A DNA stretch of 30,548 bases from RGIG250 sp045616885 (GTDB lineage: Bacteria > Bacillota > Negativicutes > Selenomonadales > Selenomonadaceae): assembly GCA_045616885.1 (NCBI GenBank), contig JAZLHS010000189.1, positions 1 through 30,548 on the forward strand, in the 5' to 3' direction. The position numbers were made by a program, and so were the translations under genes. Positions within the stretch are counted from its first letter, which is position 1. Each line of letters opens with the position of its first letter. The notes beneath the pieces were generated by a model. The model saw only the letters and a list, made by a program, of their open reading frames with translations. It did not search any database and was not told where the DNA came from. This document shows positions 15,827 through 21,895 of this stretch, in pieces.

Positions 15827-16108
15827 TCACATTGGTACAACAGCTAATTTCTTTCCGAGGGGGGCTAACAATCGCAGAATCGTGCTGAGTTGCGGGACAG
15901 AGGCCCCTCTCTCCATTCTTGCAATAACCGGCTGTTTTACCCCACTTAATTCCTCCAGTTTCTTTTGACTAATACCTTTTGCCTTTCTCGCCTCAATAAG
16001 TTCGCTCATGAGAGCCGCACGCAACTCGCTCTCTCTAATCTCTTCCTCTGTAAAGTTGGCCTTTTCAAACTCAGCCCAAGTTCCGGCAATACATTTATTG
16101 TTAAGCAT
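15827..16108 (-). CDS. HigA/XRE-type antitoxin
   Basis: 93 residues. The C-terminal half is a Cro/C1-type helix-turn-helix: ARKAKGISQKKLEELSGVKQPVIARMERG (about 39-67), ending VPQLSTILRLLAPLGKKLAVVPM. The N-terminal part (about 1-35, acidic) probably wraps the toxin. The gene follows the toxin gene with an 8-nt overlap, the toxin-first order of HigBA systems. Antitoxins of this kind neutralise the toxin and repress the shared promoter. It ends at a strong terminator. Call based on the HTH and the partner. Confidence 0.9.
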   Translation of the reverse strand: MLNNKCIAGTWAEFEKANFTEEEIRESELRAALMSELIEARKAKGISQKKLEELSGVKQPVIARMERGASVPQLSTILRLLAPLGKKLAVVPM

Positions 16109-16457
16109 TGTTGTTCTCCCTCAGTTCCTTTAATTCTTTCTTTGCCCTCTCAATTTCTTTTGATGGTGTTTTTTGTGTCTTCTTCATAAAGTGGTGCAGT
16201 AATACAAAACTGCTATTAATCCATGCAGCAAACAGTATTCTATCTCTTATCGGTCTAAGTTCATAAATCTCGCTATCGAGATGTTTTATATATGGTTCTC
16301 CTGCCGACGTCCCATGTTCACTCAATATGTGCATATAGTCCTGAATTTTATGAAGTTTTATACGGCTGTCTTTATCTTTTTTAGACGCCAATTCGTTCAG
16401 ATAATCTAATACCGGCGATTTTCCGTTCTTGTCCTGATAAAAATATATCTCGTGCAA
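16101..16457 (-). CDS. RelE/HigB-2-type toxin (phage Gp49-like)
   Basis: Ribosome-dependent mRNA interferase family (PF05973 type). The stretch YFYQDKNGKSPVLDYLNELASKK, then EIYELRPIRDRILFAAWINSSFVLLHHFMKKTQKTP, is typical: RPIRDR...LL..F.KK.QKTP contains the conserved basic and catalytic residues. The frame can start at ATG 16472, but that ATG lies only 3 nt after the -10 at 16476-16481, likely before the transcription start. I chose TTG at 16457, which gives the family N-terminus (MHEIYFYQDKNG). The start remains uncertain, because GGTGAG lies very close to the TTG. Confidence 0.85.
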   Translation of the reverse strand: MHEIYFYQDKNGKSPVLDYLNELASKKDKDSRIKLHKIQDYMHILSEHGTSAGEPYIKHLDSEIYELRPIRDRILFAAWINSSFVLLHHFMKKTQKTPSKEIERAKKELKELRENNNA

Positions 16458-16475
16458 AGTCTCACCACCCATTAA

Positions 16476-16504
16476 ATTATATTATTCATCTGCACGCGAG
16501 TCAA
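16476..16504 (-). promoter_or_regulatory. promoter of the toxin-antitoxin operon
   Basis: On the minus strand TTGACT (complement of 16499-16504), 17 bp, TATAAT (complement of 16476-16481). The -10 nearly touches the first ATG of the toxin frame. The antitoxin is expected to repress here; no clear long palindrome was noted over it. Confidence 0.75.
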
Positions 16505-16707
16505 GTACTTCAAAGTTATCGACATAGAAATTCACATTATACTCCATTTGAAATTTTCTTACAAATTTATTCCTTTACTATTTCAAAATGTCACACATCA
16601 GACATATAGTCAGTGAGAAGAGCAAATCGACTGCAAGCGTCACAGCGCGGCAGCGGAGCTGATATCTGCCCTAGAAGGTATCAGTTTCGCTGCTTCACCG
16701 CTTCAGC

Positions 16708-16992
16708 GTGAGCGAAGAAGAGCTCTTCTCCCCGGTGGGTGCTGATGTATCGGAGGGTAATCAGCAGCTAGCGATGCTGAGTGTCTACAAACCTGACACA
16801 AAGGCAGCCATCGGGATTGCAAAGGAAAGCAAAAGCGAAAACGCCTAAAATATGGGAAAACTGTGTTCCTGCTGCATTGCTCGTATGTCTACGCAAAGAC
16901 CTCTCATGTGCAAAACCGGGGCTCCGCAGTCTATCCCGTCAGAAGGCAAATACGCTAAATTTTCCGAAAATGCAATAATGGTATCCTTATAG
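16708..16992 (+). pseudogene. coding remnants of unknown genes
   Basis: Two adjacent short frames in the same phase look coding-like but lack starts and SDs. The first, from GTG 16708 to TAA 16846-16848, encodes VSEEELFSPVGADVSEG and continues to AIGIAKESKSENA. The second, ATG 16852 to TAG 16990-16992, is Cys-rich near its start (MGKLCSCCIARM). A third stretch just upstream (about 16630-16700, AAELISALEGISFAASPLQ) is in another frame, as expected after a frameshift. They end at a rightward terminator. I do not recognise the family. The rest of the gap 16505-16630 shows nothing I can name. Confidence 0.35.
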
Positions 16993-16995
16993 GCA

Positions 16996-17033
16996 GGCCA
17001 GTGGCTCTCAATGTGAGTCACTGGCCTTTTTTT
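16996..17033 (+). terminator. rightward intrinsic terminator in the scar region
   Basis: GGCCAGTGGCTC (16996-17007) pairs with GAGTCACTGGCC (17015-17026), with one G-T pair and a 7-nt loop, followed by seven T. No intact rightward gene precedes it, so it marks the end of a lost transcription unit. Confidence 0.85.
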
Positions 17034-17084
17034 GTGTCACCGAGCACAGTTACATTTGACTCATTCTCGATCAAAAAAGTCTTA

Positions 17085-17233
17085 ATGAGAACCGTACTAA
17101 AATCGTTTATTCCAGAGAAATACAACGGGAAATTCAAGGGGGATTACTCAACTAAACGGTATTGGAACCGTCCACGCTGACACACGATGAAGTCATTAGA
17201 CAAGTAAATGACATAAAATCAAGGATTTTATAG
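17085..17233 (+). pseudogene. frameshifted 3' gene remnant
   Basis: One frame (17085-17180) gives MRTVLKSFIPEKYNGKFKGD and a few more residues. A second (17162-17233) gives LEPSTLTHDEVIRQVNDIKS, ending RIL and a TAG stop. Joining them by a frameshift near 17150-17162 would give one continuous C-terminus. I do not recognise the family. This lies at the edge of the AT-rich restriction-modification island and may be debris of an earlier insertion. The remainder up to 17290 shows no gene. Confidence 0.35.
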
Positions 17234-17292
17234 ATGATAAGTCAAGATTTACAATCAAATATAAGAGAACATGTTAATATGAACCAATTTAC

Positions 17293-17346
17293 GTGGAGTT
17301 CTATTTTTTGAAAAGAAAGTGGAGTTGTGTATTGTAAATGTTCCAC
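17293..17346 (+). promoter_or_regulatory. promoter with repeated GTGGA boxes ahead of the RM operon
   Basis: TTGAAA (17308-17313), 16 bp, TATTGT (17330-17335) is a plausible promoter. GTGGAGTT occurs at 17293-17300 and again at 17319-17326, 26 bp apart. An inverted TCCAC lies at 17342-17346. The boxes flank and lie inside the promoter, as expected for an operator of the ribbon-helix-helix protein encoded next. The boxes are seen; their function is inference. Confidence 0.45.
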
Positions 17347-17381
17347 GCAAATTTTATAATTCTTTTATGGAGGGCTTTAAT

Positions 17382-17561
17382 ATGAACAAAACATATTCAA
17401 TGAGTATTAGAGTTAGTGAAGAAGAATTGAATAAGCTAAAGCAGGCTGCTAAATTAGAGGCATATGCATCATATAGTGAATTCGTTCGGCGAACAGCTTT
17501 GCTTGAAGCGTCAAGAATTATTGCTGAAAATAATGAAAGAGTGAGTAAAGGAAATGGCTAA
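17382..17561 (+). CDS. ribbon-helix-helix protein (DUF1778/TacA-like)
   Basis: 59 residues from the ATG at 17382, which has a strong GGAGGG SD 7 nt upstream; the longer frame from 17319 lacks one. The pattern MSIRVSEEELNKLKQAAKLE, then SYSEFVRRTALLEASRII, matches ribbon-helix-helix antitoxins of the DUF1778/TacA type: a basic strand followed by two helices. TacA is normally paired with a GNAT toxin, but none is present; instead the gene overlaps a restriction-modification gene by 8 nt. A role as controller (repressor) of the enzyme is plausible, by analogy with C-proteins of RM systems. Base composition is AT-rich, as in the next gene, unlike the host. Confidence 0.8.
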   Translation: MNKTYSMSIRVSEEELNKLKQAAKLEAYASYSEFVRRTALLEASRIIAENNERVSKGNG

Positions 17562-19863
17562 AGCAAAAAGAGCAGAATCAAGATGTAGATACTTGGTTAG
17601 AAATATAGCTACTCAAAAAGGATGGGACATTAGACATCCACAAAAAGGAGGTCAATTTCTTGAGGAACAGGAAATAGATGACTACTTTAAGGATTCTGGT
17701 CTAGGAAAAACAAAGCCTGATTTTTTGGTATGCAAGAATTATAAACCTATAATTGTAGTTGAGGCAAAAAATGAAAAATCGAAAATTGATAATGCAATAA
17801 ATGAGGCAACAGATTATGCTAATGCAATAAATCAACATGGAACTTATCAGATTAATATTGCAGTTGGAGTGGCTGGAGAAGAAGATAACGGGTATTTATT
17901 TGTTACAAAGTTTTATAATGGAACCGAATGGGTTGATTTGTCAGCACGCGGATATAAATTAACAAGCTTTCCAAGTGTTAGTGAGGTTGATAATGCGATA
18001 ATCACTAACAACGGTACAACAGAGGTATCTGTTCCAAATGTTTCAGATTATATTACTACTGCAATAGAATTGTCTTCCATTTTGCGTTCAGCAAAAATAG
18101 AACCATCACTGAGACCAAAGGTTTTAGGAGCAGTTATTACAGCATTGTATCAAGGTGAGATTGATTTAACAGAAGGAAATGAATTATATTCGATTAATGA
18201 GTTAGTTGAAGCCGCGATTAATTCCACAGACCATTTTGAGGAAAATAAGAAACGTCAGTTGATTGATACGCTAAAAATGTCAGAAGCTGATTACGCTAGA
18301 TTAGCTCCTAAAATGGGTAAGATAATATATATCTTAAAGATGCTGAATATTAAATCGATTCTTCAAACTGATACAGACTTTTTGGGATTGTTATATGAAG
18401 CATTTATTCGGTACGGATATGACAATAATTCATTAGGAATTGTATTTACTCCAAGACATATTACTAAATTCTGTGCAGAATTGATTGATATTAATGCAGG
18501 TGACAAAGTAATAGATATAGCGTGCGGCTCTGGTGGCTTTTTGGTTGCGTCGTTTGATAAAATGATGTCAACCCATACTGAAATGGGTATTCCTTTTAAT
18601 GTCATTAGGGAGGCACTATATGGTTTTGATACAAACCCCACGGTTTGGGCACTTGCAGCTTTGAACATGTTTTTTAGAGGTGACGGTAAGAGCCATATAG
18701 AAAATGTAAGCTGTTTTGATGCAAACAGCGTAAATTCTATAAAGGAAAGATTTACAAAGGCGTTGCTGAATCCGCCTTTTTCACAGGAAGAAGAGCCGGA
18801 GCGAGATTTTATTGATGTAGCGATGAAGTCATTACAAACTTTAGGTTTAATGGCAGTTGTAGTAAAATCTGGCATTTTTGCTGATGATGATAATGCATTG
18901 TGGCGAGGTACGTTTTTGAAAGAGCACACTTTGCTTGGAATGATTAGTTTGCCTGGTGATTTATTTTATCCAACGGCTGTTGACACAACAATAATGATTG
19001 CAAAAGCAAAACGACCTCAAGAGGCAACTGATATGGTTTTTATGGCCAAAATATGGAACGACGGCTATAAAAAACTTAAGGGAAAACGCGTAGAAACGAC
19101 AGGTTCACAATTAGATGAAGTGCTACAAGAATTTAGAAAATATCAAAAAGGAAAGGATACTTCTTCGAAATTGGTAACCGTCATATCAGCTGAGGAAGTA
19201 TTAAAAGAAGGAGCGGAGTTTTGCCCTGAACAATATCTACCCCAACCAGAATTTCCAGAAGAAGAACAGGAATGGTACAGAGAAGATATCATTAAATCCA
19301 TATTAAGAACCACGGTTAGTATAGATGACATTGCCGATGAAGTGTTACCGGATTTTCCACAACTTTCAGAATTGCCTGATTTACCATACGGCGTAAGTGA
19401 TGTAATAGAAAAATTTTTTTATGTCAAAGGCGGTAAATCGAGAGGAGAGGGAAATTATAATGATGGTTCGTGTCCGTATGTTTCATCAGGCGACCCTTTG
19501 AATAGTATTATTAGATTAGTAGGCGATGTAGAGGGAGAAGTATTTGAACAAGGAGCAATAACTGTTACTTGTTTTGGTAGAGCTAGTGTTCAACCATGGA
19601 GGTTTATGGCAAGGGGTAATGGTGGAAGTGCAGTTCGTGTTTTAATTCCCAAATATAAAATGAGCTTTTCTGAGCTGGTTTGGTTTGCGGCTCAGATTAA
19701 TATGCAAAGATGGAGATTCTTTTATGGACGAATGGCAATTTTGAAACGCCTGAAAAGAATTAAGCTGGTAGCACCTGAAAAACAGTTGGTGAATGGCGAT
19801 AAAACTATAGCAGAGAAGGTATCTGAATTATCACAGAAAGTAACTGATATTCTGGATGAATAG
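17554..19863 (+). CDS. single-chain restriction-modification enzyme (Type IIG/Type I-like fusion)
   Basis: 769 residues in one chain. The N-terminal nuclease domain (about 5-130, HSDR_N-like) has the PD-(D/E)xK core PDF (55-57) and EAK (70-72). A helical HsdM-N region follows (about 165-290). The N6-adenine methylase has FTP (298-300), motif I DIACGSGGF (321-329) and motif IV NPPF (406-409). The C-terminus (about 610-745) resembles one HsdS target-recognition domain: PYVSSGDPLNS, ITVTCFGRASVQPWRF, then a helix. This would cut and methylate DNA by itself, as Type IIG enzymes do. No separate HsdR, HsdM or HsdS is nearby. The ATG overlaps the RHH gene by 8 nt and its SD is very close, so translation is likely coupled. 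AT-rich composition suggests transfer. A methylase with a degenerate nuclease is an alternative. Confidence 0.88.
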   Translation: MAKAKRAESRCRYLVRNIATQKGWDIRHPQKGGQFLEEQEIDDYFKDSGLGKTKPDFLVCKNYKPIIVVEAKNEKSKIDNAINEATDYANAINQHGTYQINIAVGVAGEEDNGYLFVTKFYNGTEWVDLSARGYKLTSFPSVSEVDNAIITNNGTTEVSVPNVSDYITTAIELSSILRSAKIEPSLRPKVLGAVITALYQGEIDLTEGNELYSINELVEAAINSTDHFEENKKRQLIDTLKMSEADYARLAPKMGKIIYILKMLNIKSILQTDTDFLGLLYEAFIRYGYDNNSLGIVFTPRHITKFCAELIDINAGDKVIDIACGSGGFLVASFDKMMSTHTEMGIPFNVIREALYGFDTNPTVWALAALNMFFRGDGKSHIENVSCFDANSVNSIKERFTKALLNPPFSQEEEPERDFIDVAMKSLQTLGLMAVVVKSGIFADDDNALWRGTFLKEHTLLGMISLPGDLFYPTAVDTTIMIAKAKRPQEATDMVFMAKIWNDGYKKLKGKRVETTGSQLDEVLQEFRKYQKGKDTSSKLVTVISAEEVLKEGAEFCPEQYLPQPEFPEEEQEWYREDIIKSILRTTVSIDDIADEVLPDFPQLSELPDLPYGVSDVIEKFFYVKGGKSRGEGNYNDGSCPYVSSGDPLNSIIRLVGDVEGEVFEQGAITVTCFGRASVQPWRFMARGNGGSAVRVLIPKYKMSFSELVWFAAQINMQRWRFFYGRMAILKRLKRIKLVAPEKQLVNGDKTIAEKVSELSQKVTDILDE

Positions 19864-19876
19864 AAGAAAAAATGAG

Positions 19877-19912
19877 AAGCGAAGATTATCATAAAATGAT
19901 CTTCGCTTTTTG
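19877..19912 (+). terminator. terminator of the RM operon
   Basis: AAGCGAAGAT (19877-19886) pairs with ATCTTCGCTT (19899-19908), followed by TTTTG. It lies 14 nt after the RM stop. Confidence 0.85.
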
Positions 19913-19937
19913 TTATATAAATTCACAGATAAACAAA

Positions 19938-19984
19938 ATGTACCCTCTTTGCCGAGACATACATATCCGGTATAGAGGGTACAT
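19938..19984 (-). terminator. terminator of the zinc-ribbon gene
   Basis: ATGTACCCTCT (19938-19948) pairs with AGAGGGTACAT (19974-19984), with an inner TGCCG/CGGTA stem. On the minus strand TTTTGTTT follows. It lies 20 nt after the zinc-ribbon stop. Confidence 0.75.
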
Positions 19985-20004
19985 TTATTTTCACAGTTTT
20001 TTTA

Positions 20005-20634
20005 TTATAGTTTTTCCCTTATGCAGCCACACTCAGCGCAAAATTTCTGGTTCTCGTTAAACTTCGCGCCGCACTGACTGCAATATTTTACCCATTTAGG
20101 CTCGTTTCCTTCGCTGCTCTGTATTATCGATGCTCCCTCATCGGTTTGGCTTGCTGCCTCTGTAGTTTTAGCAGGCGCAGGCTGTCCAGCCATCATGCCC
20201 ATGCTCATCATTGCAAAGGGAGCGCCTTCGGTAATCTGTAAGTCAACGCCATAATTTCTCGATTCCCTTATAAGCCCATATAGTTCCCGAAGCATTTCAT
20301 TGGCCTGCTCCGGATATATTTTACCGCTGCCGAGATTTATCCTCGTACCATCTTCGAAGGTAAATGTATTATTGCCGGAAGGAGCGTCATGCATAAATAT
20401 TTCGCAGTCAGGAAGATTTACCCAGCTGCTGACATTATATCGCTCACATACATTGCTGAGCTTTTCCAAGAGCCCTTCAGCGTAATATCTTGTATCAATT
20501 ATCGGCTGATTGTGGAAAGCCCTGCTGCTGATCTGTACTCTGCATCGTCCGTCACCGGTATAGGCAATATCATATGACGAATAGCTTCCGTTCATCCCGC
20601 CGCCTTCGGACGAGCTGTAGGCAATCAATCTCAT
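20005..20634 (-). CDS. zinc-ribbon protein of unknown function
   Basis: 209 residues. The C-terminus has a zinc ribbon, CSQCGAKFNENQKFCAECGC, with two CxxC pairs (about 187-206). The N-terminal about 125 residues are soluble, start MRLIAYSSSEGGGMNG, and have no recognised family. A Met-, Ala- and Pro-rich linker (about 140-165) precedes a Ser/Glu linker and the ribbon. No signal peptide or membrane helix is seen. SD AGAGGGTG precedes the ATG. It lies downstream of the OhrR-like regulator, 70 nt apart, so co-transcription is possible. The N-terminal pattern suggests a beta-rich protein. I do not assign a role. Confidence 0.75.
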   Translation of the reverse strand: MRLIAYSSSEGGGMNGSYSSYDIAYTGDGRCRVQISSRAFHNQPIIDTRYYAEGLLEKLSNVCERYNVSSWVNLPDCEIFMHDAPSGNNTFTFEDGTRINLGSGKIYPEQANEMLRELYGLIRESRNYGVDLQITEGAPFAMMSMGMMAGQPAPAKTTEAASQTDEGASIIQSSEGNEPKWVKYCSQCGAKFNENQKFCAECGCIREKL

Positions 20635-20704
20635 AAATGCACCCTCTGAAATCTTGATTCAAATTACCTGTGTTTCCCCTTTGGTAATAGCATAATTTCA
20701 TTCC

Positions 20705-21163
20705 CTATTCTTTATTAAAATCTCCGATGAGTTTATACAAAAGATTATACAGGGTCTTTGCCTCATCGGACGACAGACTTACCTTGCAGGACATTTCCTG
20801 CGGTACGGACAGTGCCTGCTGGTACAGCATGGTTCCCTTCTCGGTGATATTGACGAGTACCACGCGCTCGTCCTCGGCCGATCTCGTGCGGGTCAGCAGT
20901 TCCTTCGCTTCCAGCTTTTTCAGCAGGGGGGTCAGCGTGCCGGAGTCCAGATAAAGCTTCTGCCCCAGCTCCTTCACCGAGATAGTCGGCTTCTCCCAGA
21001 GAACCATCATTACAAGATACTGGGTATAAGTAATATCGAGCCGGGAAAGCAGAGGAAAGTAGGCCTTAACCACCTCACGAGAGCAGGCATATAAGGGAAA
21101 GCAAAGCTGATTCTCCAGCTTCAGCATATCGGCTGGCAAGCGTTCTTGTCTATCGTCTTTCAT
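20705..21163 (-). CDS. MarR/OhrR-family peroxide-responsive repressor
   Basis: 152 residues of winged-helix MarR fold. The N-terminus LKLENQLCFPLYACSREV has the reactive Cys (Cys21) in the position of OhrR, which senses organic hydroperoxides. The recognition helix region is VKELGQKLYLDSGTLTPLLKKLE (about 62-84), followed by the wing with RSAEDERVVLVNIT, again OhrR-like. It is divergent from a rubrerythrin-like gene, with two palindromes between them. In the usual arrangement OhrR controls ohr; here the divergent target appears to be a different oxidative-stress protein. No ohr gene is in the window. Confidence 0.9.
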   Translation of the reverse strand: MKDDRQERLPADMLKLENQLCFPLYACSREVVKAYFPLLSRLDITYTQYLVMMVLWEKPTISVKELGQKLYLDSGTLTPLLKKLEAKELLTRTRSAEDERVVLVNITEKGTMLYQQALSVPQEMSCKVSLSSDEAKTLYNLLYKLIGDFNKE

Positions 21164-21222
21164 ATAATATACACATCCCTGTATTGTTTTTCATTTTGCA
21201 GGTAGTCTATCACGAAATTCAA

Positions 21223-21234
21223 TTGCATGCAATA
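21223..21234. promoter_or_regulatory. palindromic operator candidate 1
   Basis: ATTGCATGCAAT is a perfect 12-bp palindrome in the gap between ohrR-like and rubrerythrin-like genes. The second site at 21299-21308 shares the TTG(C/T)AT(G/A)CAA core. Its core resembles known OhrR sites, which are AT-rich TTGTA/TACAA palindromes. Confidence 0.5.
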
Positions 21235-21252
21235 TTATTTTTTAAAACTCTA

Positions 21253-21281
21253 TTGACAAACCATACTCTGCATGATATTAT
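21253..21281 (+). promoter_or_regulatory. promoter of the rubrerythrin-like gene
   Basis: TTGACA (21253-21258), 17 bp, TATTAT (21276-21281), a near-consensus promoter. The start would be near 21288. The operator candidates lie just before and just after it. Confidence 0.75.
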
Positions 21282-21298
21282 TCAATCATCATATTCAG

Positions 21299-21308
21299 TT
21301 GTATACAA
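21299..21308. promoter_or_regulatory. palindromic operator candidate 2
   Basis: TTGTATACAA, a perfect 10-bp palindrome about 11 nt downstream of the predicted start of the rubrerythrin-like transcript. Binding there could block transcription. It matches candidate 1 in core sequence, with two symmetric changes. Confidence 0.55.
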
Positions 21309-21340
21309 TCAAATTTATAACAACTAAAGGAGCGGTAAAA

Positions 21341-21799
21341 ATGAGCATTTACGGAGTAACCAAAGGTACGGAGCTGGAAAAAACCATCGACATTTTCATG
21401 AAGGCTGAGACAAACGGCTCTATGCTGTATCAGGCACTGGCCCGGATGGCCAGAGAGCAGGGCTATGCGGACGCTGCTGATGAATTTGTAAAAATTGCCA
21501 ATCAGGAAGCTATCCACTCCGGATTTTTCGCTGTGCTGAACGGCAAATACCCGCAGGATTTCTGGAAGCTGGTAAAAGGCATCCAGAAGGCTGAAGCTGC
21601 CGCATCTCAGTCCATCACTCCTATGATTAAGGCACTAAGGGCGATGGGACTCAACGAAGCTGCCAATGAGCTTTCTGTCTTTGAGGATCAGGAGACGCAG
21701 CACGGAGTAATCACCGAGAGACTGCTGAAGAAGCACGCACCGGAATTGCTGGAAAATGACACAGATGATGTCTCTATCATGTCCATGCTGACTGAGTGA
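21341..21799 (+). CDS. rubrerythrin/ferritin-family protein without rubredoxin domain
   Basis: 152 residues from ATG 21341, with SD AAAGGAG; a longer frame from 21272 covers the promoter and leader. It is a four-helix bundle pattern with Glu23 (KAET), Glu56 and His59 (NQEAIH), and Glu118/His121 (DQETQH), which are diiron ligands in rubrerythrins. The region that usually supplies a Glu-x2-Glu pair (AEGENYE-like) reads KAEAAASQ here, with one Glu, so the metal site may be incomplete. There is no C-terminal rubredoxin Cys cluster. Rubrerythrins reduce peroxide in anaerobes. The divergent OhrR-like regulator supports a role in oxidative stress. Confidence 0.85.
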   Translation: MSIYGVTKGTELEKTIDIFMKAETNGSMLYQALARMAREQGYADAADEFVKIANQEAIHSGFFAVLNGKYPQDFWKLVKGIQKAEAAASQSITPMIKALRAMGLNEAANELSVFEDQETQHGVITERLLKKHAPELLENDTDDVSIMSMLTE

Positions 21800-21821
21800 T
21801 TTGCTGAAAAACATAATCATA

Positions 21822-21867
21822 AAAATATCCCCGAGGCTCATCCTATATGAGTCCCGGGGATATTTGT
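21822..21867. terminator. bidirectional terminator
   Basis: AAATATCCCCG pairs with CGGGGATATTT (21855-21865), with an inner GGCTCAT/ATGAG stem. T-rich sequence follows on both strands, stronger on the minus strand (five T). It serves the convergent rubrerythrin-like and symporter genes. Confidence 0.8.
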
Positions 21868-21895
21868 TATGTATAGCCGTTATCCGACAGTTTAT

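Noticed and set aside
16781..16978. A 65-codon rightward frame in the scar region
   Set aside because: No SD, low-complexity basic composition, and other frames in the same stretch look more coding-like.
17041..17380. Attachment site or tRNA-derived integration scar
   Set aside because: No tRNA fragment, integrase or flanking direct repeat was found around the AT-rich island.
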